Shown here: positions 28,979 to 43,480 of the stretch, piece after piece
How the letters are laid out: the number at the start of each line of letters is the position of its first letter
Numbering within the stretch: the stretch's first letter is position 1
Origin: Monosporascus cannonballus
Lineage: Eukaryota > Ascomycota > Sordariomycetes > Xylariales
DNA: 64,000 nt
Direction of reading: 5' to 3'
Assembly: GCA_004154925.1 (NCBI GenBank)
Contig: QJNS01000047.1
Location: forward strand, 1-64,000
Position numbers and translations under genes: made by a program
Notes under the pieces: model-generated
Seen by the model: the letters and a program-made list of their open reading frames with translations, nothing else
Databases searched by the model: none
Told to the model about the DNA's origin: nothing

Positions 28979-29158
28979 TTAGTCAAAAGAAGGTGCGGTT
29001 TCCGCCGTTATGGCCTTGGTAACCTTTAATTCGGCCTGTTTTTAACGTTTTTATTTTTCCAGCTTTTTTAGCGATTATAATTCTTGCTGTATTATTTTAA
29101 TTCTTTTCGAACGAAAAAACGCTTTTTGTTTTCGAAAATGAATTAACTGCGTAATAAT
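28979..29158 (-). pseudogene. Antisense ORF remnant downstream of chromodomain (element D)
   Basis: Minus-strand frame ending at 28979-28981. Visible unbroken segments include HFRKQKAFFRSKRIKIIQQE and KQAELKVTKAITAETAPSFD, which align with the A and F copies (FRK, SL, AELK, AET, FD). The only interruptions are TAA/TAG. Codons 5' of 29158 are not resolved. Function unknown; helical, charged product. Confidence 0.6.
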
Positions 29159-29553
29159 TTTATTTATTTTTTGTTAATAACGTTTTTGTAATTCTAGAAA
29201 ACGTTTTTCCGCAAGCATTTTTTTGCATTTTAAATATTAATTTTTAATACGAATATTTTTTAAAAAAAAAATAAAGGAACGTTATTGTTATCGTAAAGAT
29301 AATTACGTTTAACGTACGCCTTATATTTAAAAATATTTTTTATTATTTTGTATTTTTAATTTTTAAAAAAGTATAAAAAATATGGCATAATTTCAAAATT
29401 AAAATCGTTAAAGATAAAAAGCAGGTTTTGACGTCGCATAATAGACGAAAAAACCTGACAACGATTTTTAGTAATACGGGTTAATATTTTAAGAGAAAAA
29501 GGTTTTTTAAAGAAAAAATATCTTAAAGGTAAAATTTTAAGAAAAAAAAATTA

Positions 29554-29936
29554 TATTATAATTTAACATAACTGGGTTTACGAAAACGGTTTAACCAAAA
29601 TTACGAAATTACGTTAATTTAAGGTTACGTAATTAATATTTAATAGGTTTTAATTAAATACGATTAAATAATGTTAAATAACCGTTTAATAAAATTTTAT
29701 TAAATCAAAATAAATAATAATACAAGAATTATAATATATATGTTTATTATTTTATAATATAAATAATTTCAACTTATAATACTTATTAATATTAATTGCT
29801 TATAATATATTTTATGCCCTTAATATTAAAAAAACGTAATTAAGTTATTTTATTATTATATAGTTTTATAATATCTTTATTAATATAAATCCGTATAATT
29901 AAGGTTTAATAATTAATTAAATTTTTAACCTTTATA
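29554..29936 (+). repeat. 3' LTR of element D
   Basis: 383 bp. Aligns over its full length with 15927-16082 plus 23366-23591. Preceded by an A-rich polypurine tract (29531-29551). Confidence 0.85.
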
Positions 29937-29941
29937 TTTCA

Positions 29942-30839
29942 ATAATTTATTTATTTTATAACATATTATTTTTTAGTATTTATATAATATTTAAATTATT
30001 TAATATAAAGTTTATGAAATTTCGTAATTTATTTATTTTATACATTTAATCGATATAATTTAAAAAAAATATTTTATATTTTACTTTTTTTAATATATTT
30101 ATTTAATTATTATTTTTATTATTATTGTATCTTTTTAATTATAAAACTTTTAAATATAATTATATAATTATATTTTTTATTTTAAATGTTTAAATTAATT
30201 TTAATTTATTTTTTTAAATAACTATAATTGGAAAAAAAATTTAATCGTTTTTTTTCGATTAGCTTTAATATTTTTCACATAATTCTTTATAATAAATTCG
30301 AATTAATTTAAATTATTTTCCGTAAAAGAGGCTTTAACAATAAAAAATTAATTTAATATTTTATTTAAATTATAAAATCTAAAATATATTTATATTTAAT
30401 ATAAAAATGTTTAAATCATTTTTTTATTATACGTTATTTTATGGAATTATTATTTATAAATATTAATAATTTTATTTTTTATTAATATTTGAACGGTAAG
30501 TTAAAATGGTTAAAAAAGGTTATTTTTTTAAAAAATGAAAATAAATATTATATATTTCTTTTTTCGTAATATTAAAACCTTATATTGTTTTAATATTTCT
30601 TTACGTAATTTCTCCTTTTTATATTAATAAATTATCGAAAATCCCGCCTTATATAAGAGTTTTTACGTAATTTTTCGGGTTTTAAAATTTATATATATGC
30701 ATAAAGGCTTATTTATAAAACCAAATTCGTATTATAATGTTATTTTTACAGTATAATGTTATCAAGATAAAAATATCGGAATAACTTTTTAACAGGTAAA
30801 TAAAAAAATTATAATTAAAACCGGAATATAATATTTAAT
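29942..30839. other. AT-rich DNA, nothing recognised
   Basis: No ORF, LTR or motif that I can support. It was adjacent to 15921 before element D inserted. Confidence 0.6.
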
Positions 30840-32600
30840 ATAGGGTTTTTAATTTTCTAAATGCCAGGCAAGGGCTTTAGGTAAAAAGGCTGCCAGGGTA
30901 GGGGGCCTATTTAAATAATGGCCGTATATAAAATCGATTACGGTTGTACGTACGTATGTACGGCCGAACCGCGATAAGCCCCTTATTTATAACCGATCTT
31001 TAACGAAATTATATATTTTACAAAAATTTTTCACTATTATCTATTTTTTATTTTTTTTCAAAATTTTAATTTTTTAATAACAGTTATTCTTATTACTTTA
31101 AACCGGGGTTCTTTAACGAATATTTTTTAATTTTTATAACCCCTGCCTTTTTCTTTAATAACGCTTTCGTTAATAATTTTTTATTAAAAATACGCGTAAA
31201 AATAATTATTATAATTAATTATTTAAATTTTAATACCTTTTATTTTTTTTCAGTTAAGTCGTTATACTATTAGTTTAATTTTATTTACGATTATTAGGCT
31301 AAAATCCGCTAAACTTAAAATATACCTAATTTTTAACTTTTTTGGGCATTTTTTATAATTATTTCGATTTTTGGCTTTTAAGATATATAATTTTGAAAAA
31401 TTAATTTATATAATTTACGGTTTAACGAATATTATATGTTTAATATATTTAATACGTCCTTATAATTATTATAAATTATATCGAATATGCGGTACGACGA
31501 TACCTGCTAATTTATCCCGGCCGTATACCGCCCTACTTTTTTTTCTCGGTTTTAATAACCCTAGCCGCCCTTGGTATTTTAACGCCCACCTTCCGTTTTG
31601 GCCTCAGGGGCCGGATAACCGTTTTAAAGAACGGAACCGTCGAAAACCCGGAATATCTATTCGTCTTATTTAGGGTTTATAATAAATACTTAATAAATAC
31701 TTACGGATTACTTACGACCGTAAATAGGTAACCGTAATTAATTTTGGCGTTTTTCCAAAAATACTTATAATTTATTACCCATAAATTAATTTTTTACGGA
31801 TATGCGTAAATATTTTTAAATATGTACTAATTCGTATTTTTATTAAAATATTCGCATATATAAGATTACGTATTAAAATGAAAAAAATAATTAATAAACA
31901 TTCCCATATTTTATTTAAATCGGAAACGTTATTAATATTATAAGCAATTCGACATTTTAAATATTTACGAATAATTAATCCGTAAATAATTTAATTCTAT
32001 TTATGTAATTTTATTCATTACTTATTTAAATTTTTACTTATTTACGGATATCCGTAATAAAAATTTTAATGTAAGTAAATAAATAATATAAATCTTAATC
32101 CTGTTCCGGCCGGTACCGTATTTATTTTATTTATCTTTTCCTTTTTTGCACCTTTTCCTTTTTTAACGTAAAGTTTATTAACGCCCTGGCCTTACCGTTA
32201 ACGGCCTACGTTAAAAAATAAATTAATACTAACTAATAATACCGATTTTAAAATATGGCATTTTTATCCGTAATCCCAGACGTATTAAGGATCGTATTTC
32301 CTTAATAATAAAATATCCAGTTTTTTTCTTTATTATTACGGCATAAAAAAATAAAATTTTAATTATTATATTACTAAAAATAAAACATTATTAACCTAAA
32401 TATTAATTATTTTATTTTGCTTTATAAGGTTAAAAAATAAGTATTAATAAATAATCCGTAAAAACTTATATAAAAAGTTTTTAAAGGTTATTAATAAAAT
32501 TTTTTAAAAAATAAAAGTTTTATAAATAATTCGCAAATATTTTTAAATATTTGAAAAGTAATTACGGATTACTTATAAAAAATAAAATAATTTGAAATAA
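30840..32600. other. Partly preserved island, unknown origin
   Basis: Patches of higher G+C (30860-31000, 31480-31680, 32100-32220) within AT-rich DNA. A 100-codon plus-strand frame (31371-31673) is open but resembles nothing I know; its second half is Pro/Arg-rich. From 31,690 to 32,590 the heptamer TTACGGA or its complement recurs at about 31702, 31797, 31975, 32042, 32268, 32452 and 32565, as subterminal motifs do in some DNA transposons. No terminal inverted repeats were proven. Confidence 0.4.
32042..32057. repeat. 16-bp perfect palindrome
   Basis: TTACGGATATCCGTAA, made of two copies of the motif repeated through 31.7-32.6 kb. It may be a protein binding site of a dead DNA transposon. 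Confidence 0.6.
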
Positions 32601-35600
32601 TTATATGCAATTAATAAAGCACATTTATCAAATATATATTAAAATATTTAAAAATAATTATATATAATTAATAAATGGATTTTATTAATAATATAATAAA
32701 AGCTTTTAAATATTATAAGTAAATTAACGTTACATTTAATTAATATTAAATATATTTAAATTATATTTTTAATTAAATTATTATATTAACATTTAAATAC
32801 CGTTATTTCGTTTATTTTTTTGAATTATTATAAATTTACTTTTAATCGATTTAAAATTTAATTTTCGAAAATTATGTTTTAATAACTATATCCAAAAATT
32901 TTGTAAGATATTATATTTATCGTAAATATATTTAGTACAATTTATATTTGTTATAAAGTAATTTATTTTTTATATATAATATATAAATTATTTATTATAA
33001 AAATTTAATTTTTTTATAATTATTTCCGAAAAATATTGATTTTTGAAAACTTTAATAAGTATTAATTTAATTATTTTATATAAAATATTTATAGCGTTTC
33101 TCTAATTTCGTAAATCTAATTTAAATATTTATATAATTTTATAAATTATTTATTAAGAAAATACCTTAAATATTAATAATAATTAGTCAAATTAATAACG
33201 TTAAATTTGGCATAACGTTTACGTTATAAAAAATTAATTTTAAATTTTTAAAATGATTATAATATAAATTTATTTAAATACAAAAATTGCAAGGTTATAA
33301 GTTTAATATAAGTTAAAATTATCGACGTTTTTCTGATAATTATAATTTATTTTATAAATAAAGTATTTTTTAAAAAATTGATAAAAAATAAATAATTCGT
33401 TAATACTCTTTCCAATTATATTAAAAAAATTGTTAATATTAATCGAATTAATTTAAAATACGTATTATTATAATAAAGCGTTTTTTTAAAAAAGATTTAT
33501 AAAATTCTTTTTATAATAAAAAATATATAATTATATATAATTAATCATAATTTAAAATAAAAAAGATTTACAAATAAAATATTATTAAGCTAAAATATTT
33601 AAATTTAAAAATTTAATGTAAATAAATATAAACTTAATTCATAAAATTTTAATAATTATAATTAAATAAAAAAGACATTGAATTTTTATATATTTCAATA
33701 TATATTCATTTTGCGTTAAAAAATTATAAATATAAAAATTATGTAATTTATTATTTATATTCAATCATAATAAATTTGATATATAAAAATTAAAAAATCA
33801 ACTATCTAAATTATTATATACGAATAATTATAATTTAATCAGGTTTAAACGTTAAATCTTTTTTTATAAATTTATTTTTACGTATTTTTATAATATTCTT
33901 ATTTACTTTTTTTTCAAATTATAATAATATCGTTCGAATTAACAAATATTTCTTCGTTTATATATTAAAATCCGTTTAACGTAACAATTTAATTAAGATT
34001 AAAAAACTTTTTCTATTTTTTTTTCTAATTTTCGTTAAATATATTTAACGAATTTAAAATTTTCTTAAAATTATCGGATATTAAATTCGTAATTAATAAT
34101 AATTTTAATATATCGATAAATAACATTTCGCATATTTTAAAAAAGCTTTTTTAAATTTTTCGTATTCTTTATATATATTTTTTATATAATCCTTATTATA
34201 TACAATATTATTTTCTAAAGCTAATAATTAAAATCAAATATAAAGGATATTATAAAAAAAATTTAAATTATTTTAATTTTAAAACAAAAAGGTAAAAATA
34301 TATTTTAAACGTACAAAAATTACAAATAAGTTATATTAATACGAAAAAATATTAAATACAAAAAATACTACGTATAAAATATGTAAATCCAAAATAAAAT
34401 TTATAAAATATTTATTAAAATCATAAAATATTTTATTTAATATAAAAAAGTATTTATATTTATAATAAAATATTTATTATTAATATTTTTTAAAAATAAA
34501 ATTTAATAATATTATTTCGATAAAATAAAATTAATTTACCGTTTAAAACCGTATATAAAATTTAAACATCTTTTTCTTATAATAATTATAATATTATATT
34601 TTTTAAGTTTAAATATAATATAATATTTTTATAAATCCTTATATTTAAAATATATAAATTAAAATATTATTATTAATTATTAAAATAATTACGAAACGTA
34701 ATAGCCGTACGTTAAAATAACAAATAAGATAATACCGATAAATATATTAACTTAGTATTATATTTAAAACATATATTAATATATTAATAAATTTTATTAA
34801 TTATAAGTACCGTGTTTTTTTACTAAAACCATAATTGTATTAATAATTAATGTATATTATTTATAAGTATATATTTCGCTTAATTTATTATTTTTTTTCT
34901 TTTTAATAAATTATTAAGATAAAAATTAAATTATTTTATTTTAATATAATATAAATATTTTTAAAAATATCGATAAAATAACATATAAATTACTGATTTT
35001 TAAAAAAAATTAATAATTTTACTTCCGTAATATAAGGTAAATTTATATAAAACGTTCGAAAGTAAACAAAACGTTTTTAATATAAAATAAACAATATATA
35101 AATAAATTTTAATAATATTATGTATTATAAATTATATACTATATTTATTTATTGTATAATATCTTATTATTAATTATTTTTTATTAAATATTCAGGAATG
35201 AAATTTCTTATTTAATATAATAATACAGTTCAATTATAAAAAATTACAAGTATATTATTAATTTACCAAATTTCTCTATAATTATTTTAAAAATAATATA
35301 TTAATTTAATTATCGTTTTTATAAATAAATTATTCAGTTAATTTATTAACGTTAAAAAAATATTTTTTTAATTATAATTTTTAACGCATTTTTGAAATTA
35401 ATATTTAATGTTATATTATAAATAAAAACAAAATTATAAAAAACCTTTTGTAATATATATAATATAACAGTAAAATAATCGATTTTTTGATAATATAAAT
35501 TAATTATTTTAATTATTACATAATTATTTACGTACAAAATTTTAAAAAACGTTAACCTTATTATCGGCGATAATAATGCGGAATTAATTAATTAACTTAA

Positions 35601-36318
35601 AACTTTTTAACGGATATAATAATTTCTCGCTTTTCGATTAAAATTTATTATTTTTATATATATAAATATTAATTAAAAAATAACGGTTTTATTATTAATA
35701 ATTAATTTAATAACTAAAAACCCTTTAAAACATTAATATAAAAAATATTTATATATTTAAATTTATAAATATTTAAGTTTTTATAAAAATATTATTAATT
35801 ATTTATTTAATAATAATATATTTTTAAAATTAAGAATTTGGAATTCGAAATGTATTATAATATAAATATTTAAATAATTTAATTTAATAAATTTTTAATA
35901 AATAAATATTAAAATACGGAAAAATAAATGAAAATATATTAATATTAAATATATTAATTAATATCAAATTTTAAAAATATATTAATAAAATATCGCCCGA
36001 TTATTTTATAATTATTTTATATTTAATTATGCAACATATATTTAAATTTAAAATATATTTTTTCGATTAGGTTAAATATATTGAAAATTATTATACGATA
36101 TAATTTGTACCATAAATATTATACCTAATTTTTTCGAATTCGATAACTTATTTATGGCTTTGAAAATTAGGATAAATTATACTTTAATCCTATAAAACTT
36201 TACTTTAAAGCTACTTTGTAATTATTAACAAATTTCGACTATAATAAACTTTATGCCTACTGGCTTTACGATTCGGCAAAATCGAAACATTAAACTTTAA
36301 ACGGCAAACTTTACGGAT

Positions 36319-36370
36319 AAACCTTAAAGGTAAATCTTAAAGGTAAACCTTAAGGGTAAACCTTAAGTAC
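36319..36370 (+). repeat. 13-bp tandem repeat, 4 copies
   Basis: Unit aaaccttaaaggt, copies starting at 36319, 36332, 36345 and 36358 with one or two differences each. Confidence 0.85.
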
Positions 36371-36833
36371 GCATAAAAGGCTTGGCAAACCCTTATTAAT
36401 TTTAATCGTTTCATAATAACTTTTTAAGTTACCATTAACCAAAATATTATGCCGCAAAATTCCGGATACATAATATTAATAATCCGTCGTAATAAAATCT
36501 TTAACGAAATTTTTTCGTTTACGGTAATTAAATCCTATTATATTTAAATATATGCCGTAATTATATAAAATAAATAATTTGGAATAATCAGTTTAATTAA
36601 TATATGTTACAAACCAAAATTGCCATTAATATTATTTTACTTATTTATTTTTAAATTTCTTTTAATATTAAAAATAAACTTTATTAATAACGGAAAATTC
36701 CGTTTAATTCTTTCGTTATACATTTAATAAAAGTTAAAATAATATAAAGTTATTCGGTATTTTATAACAGTATATGTATTATATAAATTGATAAATACAT
36801 TTTTCATTAAATTATTTAATATAATTTCGGTTA

Positions 36834-36934
36834 ATATTTCGATTAAATTATTAATTAAATTATTAATTAAGTTATTAATTAAAATATCAATTAAATTATT
36901 TATTGACTTGTTAATTAAATTATTAATAAAAGTT
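36834..36934 (+). repeat. 12-bp tandem repeat (attaaattatta type)
   Basis: About seven imperfect 12-bp units. They make the apparent ORF 36788-36976 read as an IKLL repeat; I take the ORF as a by-product of the repeat. Confidence 0.75.
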
Positions 36935-37338
36935 TTTATTATATACTTTAAGATATTTATTTTTGCCGTTTTTTAAATTGGTATTATTTTAATTATCGTT
37001 ATTAAGGGCAGGATTTAATAAACATCTTTGAATTTCGTATATTTTTTATTAAAAAAATCGATATTAACATTATTTTCTTAATATTATTACGATATATTAA
37101 AAAATCTTAAATATTAACCATTAATTTATAATAAAAAAGATAATTATTATATATTTAAAAAATATTAAAATATCTTAAGTAATATTACAAAAAGCTTAAA
37201 ATAATAATAAAATAATTAAAAAAGCTAAGATTGCGTATAGATTAATTGATATTATTAATTATATATTATTTTGAAACCTATCCATTGTATGCGTAATTCG
37301 TTAAAATTATTTTTTTAGTAATATCTAATATATTAAAA

Positions 37339-38797
37339 CGTTTATTAATATTGTAAGTTTATTATTATAAATTTAATTTAATGAGGATTAAATATATAAA
37401 TAGAAAGTTTAAATAAAATAAATAAAAGAAAGTACGTATATGAAATAGTTACCAAATATATTATTAATATTAATAAAAAATATATAAATATTTTGAATAT
37501 ATAAATAAAACTTACGGATAATTAATAAATTATAAAAAGAATTGAACACGATATATATAATTAAAATCAAAATATACATAAATTTTAAAATAAGATACTT
37601 ATAAATATGTAAATTATTAAGTTTATATAAATTATTTAGTATAAATAAAAAATTTTTATTATTTTTTTATAATAAAATAATAATATATAAGAAAAAAACT
37701 TAACAATTATATATAAATTATACGAAATTTATAGTTTGCTACAAAATTTTTAATATAATTTATAAAATTATTTTAATTAAATATATATTATTATAATTGT
37801 TATAATTATTTAATATATAATTATTATTACTTATTTAATAATAATTTTTATAAGTTTAAATACGTATTATACCTTAATATATAAACTTACATTATTTATA
37901 ATATAGTAATTATTAACCAATTCTTTTTTATTTAATATCTGAAATCCATATTATAATATATATTTTTATATATTTTATAATATTATATAAAGTAAATAAG
38001 TTTCTTGCAAATATATTAAAGGTAATTTGTATTATAACTCCTAGTAATATATTTCGAATAAACCTAAAAAACTTTTTTCGCCTAGTTAAGGGCATTAAAT
38101 TTGCTAATAATATCTCCGAAAAATAATTTATTCCTAATAAAATAATCTGCCCCTAAGAAATAACCTCAAGGACGGGTAACAAAATCTCGGACCGAAAAAT
38201 AACGGAAATAAGTACCAGAATAAAAATAATTTGCCGTCGAAAAACAAGTTTAAAAACGGGTAATAAAATCTCTAACCATAAAATAATTGGAACCGGTACC
38301 AGAATAACCTGCAATAAGGCGAAACCGATAGCGTAATCCCGATTAAAGCATTTTCGAATTAACTAAGTAATATTTAACTATCTTGAAATATAAAATATTT
38401 CTTATCGAAAATACATATTATACGAAAACGATTTTAAATATTAAGTATATATTATAAAATTGTATTAATATAACGAAAAATTTAAAAAATAAATAAATTA
38501 CGTTTTAGTATTAATACGAATATATATTAATTAAACAAATTATATAATTATTAATAATTTACAAGTTCGATTATATTACGAAGAATTTATGTTAGGAATA
38601 AAAAATTTACTAAGGAAAAATACGTTACTTATATAAATATTAAATATTAATAATATCATTCGGGATATCTTTTAAAAATAATAACCGGCATAACAAAATT
38701 TATATTATAGCGGATTATGCCGGCCTTATAAATTATTAAATTATTTCATTAATTACGGATTTTGGATTGATTACGGTTTTTGTAATTTAATAAATTT
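37339..38797 (+). repeat. 1.4-kb dispersed repeat, copy 1
   Basis: Aligns in the same orientation with 39269-40651. The best preserved parts are 38040-38340 and 38700-38797. It contains an internal repeat of about 82 bp (gggtaacaaaatct at about 38175 and gggtaataaaatct at about 38256). No coding capacity seen. The edges are approximate. It could be a pair of long solo LTRs or a non-autonomous element. Confidence 0.7.
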
Positions 38798-39268
38798 TTT
38801 ATTAACTTTTTATAGGATATATATATATAATCGAAATTTCGAAACATTTATTTGCATGTTATTACGATACTATCGTAAATAAAATACGCGTTAATATATA
38901 TATAATAATAAGCAAATTACGTTTTATAATATATGGAAATAAAATCCGCTTTATAAAAACCTTATAATATTAAAGGTTTGTCAAATAATTATTTAGATTA
39001 AAAATTTACTTTATAAGTTAGGGGAAAGTTTAAAAGATTCGTATATATAATAGGACATAAGGTATGGAAAATAACGCCGCCATTTATATATTTCGTATCG
39101 AAAGTTAATCTAGCGCCGTTATGATTTTAATATATATTTTAATTTTTTGTTAGGTTGCTACATATTTATGGAGTACGATTACCGCATTTTACTTTATTAA
39201 ACGGCGGTAATATTATTATAATAATTGTATAATATTAAATATGTATAAATAAATAATTATGATTCAGA
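38798..39268. other. Spacer between the two 1.4-kb repeats
   Basis: 470 bp, AT-rich, no gene recognised. Confidence 0.6.
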
Positions 39269-40651
39269 GATTTAATAATATTATAAGTTTATTAATATAC
39301 ATTCGGCTTATTTAAGACTAAAAATAAAAATAGACACAGTAAATAAGATAAAGTTCGTAAATTAAATAATTTCAGGATAGGTTATTTAGATAAATAAAGA
39401 ATATATAGGGATTTATAATATACGAATAAAATTTATAAATAATGAATAAATTACAAAACTATTTTAAAATAATACATATAATTAAAATCAACTTGTATAT
39501 AAATTTTATGATGATATAATTATAAATATATAAATTATTGCGTTTATATAAGTTCGTAAATGTAAATAAAAAGATTTATTATATTTTTTATAATAGAAAA
39601 TAATATATAAGAAAAATAGTTAATAATTATGTATAACTTATACAAGATGTATATTTTATTATAAATTTTTTAAAATAATACATAGAATTATTATATTTGA
39701 ATATATATTAAATATAATGTCATATAATTTCGAATAATTCTTGGACTTTAATATATATAATTATATAATTATATAGTAATTATTATTAATTAAATTGAAT
39801 TTTATCTAATATCCGAAATCTACATTATAAGACGCATCTCTATATATTTTACGATATTATAAAAATAAGATATATATTTCAACAGTATAATAAAAGTAAT
39901 TTACGTTATATTTTCTGATAATATATCCCGAATAAACTTAAAAAATCTGGTTTACTCGGTTAAGAAAATTAAATTCGTTAATAATACTTTTTAAACAACT
40001 TTCTTCTAAGAAGTAATTTTAAAAATAAGTAATAAGATTTGGACTAAAAAATAGCTAGAATAGGTAGTAAAATAAATATAATTTACTTCCGAAAAATGGC
40101 CTTAAAAACGAATATTAAAGCCTCGGATTAAAAAATAGCCGAAACCGGTATTAAAATAATTTACGATAAGGCGAAATCGACGACCTAGTTATAATTAAAA
40201 ATAATTTTATATTAAGTAGATAAAATATAATCATTATAAAATATAAAACGTTTTTATAGAAAATACATATTATGCGTAACCAATTTAAAACATTAGGTAT
40301 ATACTATAAAGCTATATTAATATAGATGAACACTGGAAACAAAAATAGGTATTTTACTTTTCGATATTAATATAAATATATATTAATTAGAAAGAACTTT
40401 TAATTATTAAAAATATATAAATTCGATAATATTGTAAAAGGTTTATATTACGAATAGAATTTTTTATTACGGTAAAATGCGGTATTTATACTAGTATTAA
40501 ATATTAATAATGTAATTCGAAATATTTCACGTAATAATAGCCGGCAGAACAAATTTTACGTTATAACGAATTATGCCGGCGCTATAAGTTATTGGAGTAT
40601 TAAACTAATTATAAACTTTCGGTTAATTACGATTTTCGTAATTTAATAAAA
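39269..40651 (+). repeat. 1.4-kb dispersed repeat, copy 2
   Basis: Second copy, more mutated than copy 1, with the same internal 82-bp repeat (around 40040 and 40110) and the same 3' block (tatgccggcgctataagtta at about 40566). Confidence 0.7.
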
Positions 40652-43480
40652 GAATTACATAAATTAAGTATTATATAAATAATACGAAAAAAAGGTTTAT
40701 ATCTTTATAAACAAAGCTGGTAGACAAGAAAATATATATTATATAATTATTTTATAAACATTATAACTTACGGGGCAATAGGAGTAAAAAATATTTATAC
40801 GTAATCTCCAAATAGGTTGCATTATTATATAGTTTAGATAAAAATTTCTAAAAGGATTTAAACGCAAATATTACGTTTAAAACAAATAAAATTTTAAAAT
40901 CTAAATACTTAAAAGATATTATTGATATATAGGTTATATTAACGTATAAAAAGAAAGGCAAAACGGAAAAAAGAAATCTTAAAGAATATTTGAAAATACT
41001 AGTTAATATGTTAAATAAAACCGAGATATACGGGTTAATCCGAAATTATACGTTATATTTAATTATCGATAACACGACATTTTTATACGATTTTACGAAA
41101 AACAAAATGTTCGAACAAGATATAATTAATTAAAATTAAGTAAATAATAAATTTAATTATTTATATTATTTTCGTTAATAATTATGCCGTATAGTATATT
41201 ATAAAATGTTAATTTTGTTTACGATTTTATTGCTGAAAATAAATAAATGAAATTATTTTAACAATTAAGTATTTATAATAATATATGAAATAATTCCAAT
41301 ATTAATTAATTAAAATTATATAAATCATAAAGTTATATTAAGATTAATATTATAATATAAATATTATATTATTTATAAAAAAGTATAAAATAAACGAAAA
41401 ACTTATAGTAAAGGCTTATTTTCGTCTAATAAATGTTTATTTTATTTATCCGATAATAACGAAAACGATATCAAACTAATTTTATTAAAATTATGAATTA
41501 AATTATTAATAATTTGCACTATAAAATCATAATATCTTTCAATTTACAAATTATTATAATTATTTGGAGCTAAATTATTTGTAATAAAATCGGTATTTAA
41601 AGTTTTTCAGGTAATTATACTAAATTTATTAACAAAGTAACTTCCGTATTTTGTTAGATATAATTAATGAGGTTTAAATATATTATTAATAATAAATACG
41701 GTATTATTACAATCAACAATCTTAATTTCTACAGTGTTATAATTTCCATCTCATATATATTTCGATTTTTAGTTATTTCTTTTAATTCGAGATAAATATC
41801 ACTTAATAAACTAAAAATTCCGAAATAAAAAATAAATATATTCAAGAATTTCTTTGCGGAACTTTCGAATCACGTAATGTTTATTTCGCGAAAAAATATC
41901 ACGGATATGGAATTTATATTCCAAAAATATATAATTCTTAATTAAGAACTAATTGCGGAAAAATATAATATTAATATTACATATAATATTTTTCAACTGG
42001 CGCAATTCGGAAAAAAATTATAGATTATAATATTCGCCTTTTTAATTAAGTATTTTCTATATCTTTTTCTTATATTTTGTTAAAGTTGAATTTAATATTA
42101 AAATCGAAATAATAAATATTTAATTTAATTTTATAAAACGTAATATTTAATCGAAATAAAAAAGTTTTTACCGTAATTAAAGTTACCGGCCTTATAAAAG
42201 AAAAATAAGAGTATTAATATTAACCGCTTAATATAATTAATCTCGTTAGGTCGTATAATGTACGAAAAATGTAAATAAATCTGGGCTTTTTAAAAAAACA
42301 ATAATAGTTTCGAAATTTCTTATCGATAAAAGCGATATTAATTAACAGTTGGTTATTATTTTTAATAAGGTTAAATAAGTTATTACTTTATGAAATATTG
42401 GCCATATTAAAAATATTTTCGACATTATAATTATCCGAAAAAGAGTTTTATTCGGTATATTTTAATTAAAATTACGCCGCTTAAAAATAATACAAATAAG
42501 TTATTTTTCCGATTTAAAAGATAAAATATTTACGAATTATTTATTAAATTATTTTTATTATTCAGTAACGTATTATTGGCAAATAACAACAGGAAACCTT
42601 TTTCGAAAAAATCTTTATTTATTAACGTATTTTAATTAGAATTTTAAAATACTGTTTTTTATTTATCCGGCGCGATTAAAATATTTAGAATTTACTTTAT
42701 ACATAATAAATTTAAATTTGGTAACGGTTAAGCAAAGGTATATATATTTTATAAACTTAGTAAATTCGATTTTCGAACAAAGATTTTTAATCGAAATATT
42801 CTGAGGAGTTTCATATATATTAAACGTTTTTGTTAAAGATAATTTATATCCATTGCGTAATTACTACAAGAATAATGCAAGTATATAAGCATTATGTATA
42901 TAAAAAACAAAATATTTAAGAAGATGGAATTTCGACGATTTTTGATATAATTGCGTTATCTTATTTAAAAATTAACGATCCGTTTTTAAAGTTATTTATA
43001 TTTTATTCGTTTTAATTATGTTATCCAATTATTAAATACCTATGAATATAAATAAATATTTTATCTGTATATACAATAGAAATAAATAAAAGTTATTGTT
43101 TTTAATTATATAAATCGGTTTTTTCGACGTAATTAATTTGTATTTTTTAAATATAACTAATTGTTTTCTAATTTTTATAAATAAAATAAAAACATTTTGA
43201 AAACTGATTAAAAGACTTTAAAATTTATATATTTTTAGAAAAGTTTTTAATCAATATTATAAGGACCGTTAATAATGCCTTTATTTTCGTTAAGTATATT
43301 TAACGAAATTGAACGGCTTTTATTATACGGTATACATTTTAATTTAAAAAAACAAGGAATTTTTGCTTATTATATTTATAAAACCTATTAATAAAAGCAA
43401 AGAATAAAATCGAATAATATTAATTATGAATTAATAAAAAGTATTAAACGATATTAGATATTATTATAATGTGTTATAAA
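40652..43480. other. AT-rich DNA, no gene recognised
   Basis: Slightly less extreme composition than 12.6-15.9 kb, but no domain or repeat that I can name. A weak resemblance to a copia integrase around 40.8-41.1 kb was not convincing. Confidence 0.5.

Larger units (their letters stand above)
15927..29936 (+). mobile_element. Element D: gypsy chromovirus of the A family, interrupted by C
   Basis: Its 5' LTR is split into 15927-16082 and 23366-23591 by the insertion of C. The internal region is 23592-29553 and the 3' LTR 29554-29936. The flanking 5-mers are TTTTA (15922-15926) and TTTCA (29937-29941), a target duplication that differs only by a RIP-type C-to-T change. Without C and its 5-bp duplication the element is about 6.7 kb, like A, E and F. 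Confidence 0.85.
32601..37338. other. AT-rich DNA, no gene recognised
   Basis: No domain is legible on either strand. It contains the 13-bp and 12-bp tandem repeats listed separately. Short ORFs here (for example 35352-35537 minus) are low-complexity Ile/Lys/Asn/Phe frames. Confidence 0.6.

Noticed and set aside
36788..36976. 62-codon ORF with an IKLL repeat
   Set aside because: Produced by a 12-bp AT-rich tandem repeat, with no sign of a start context or conservation.
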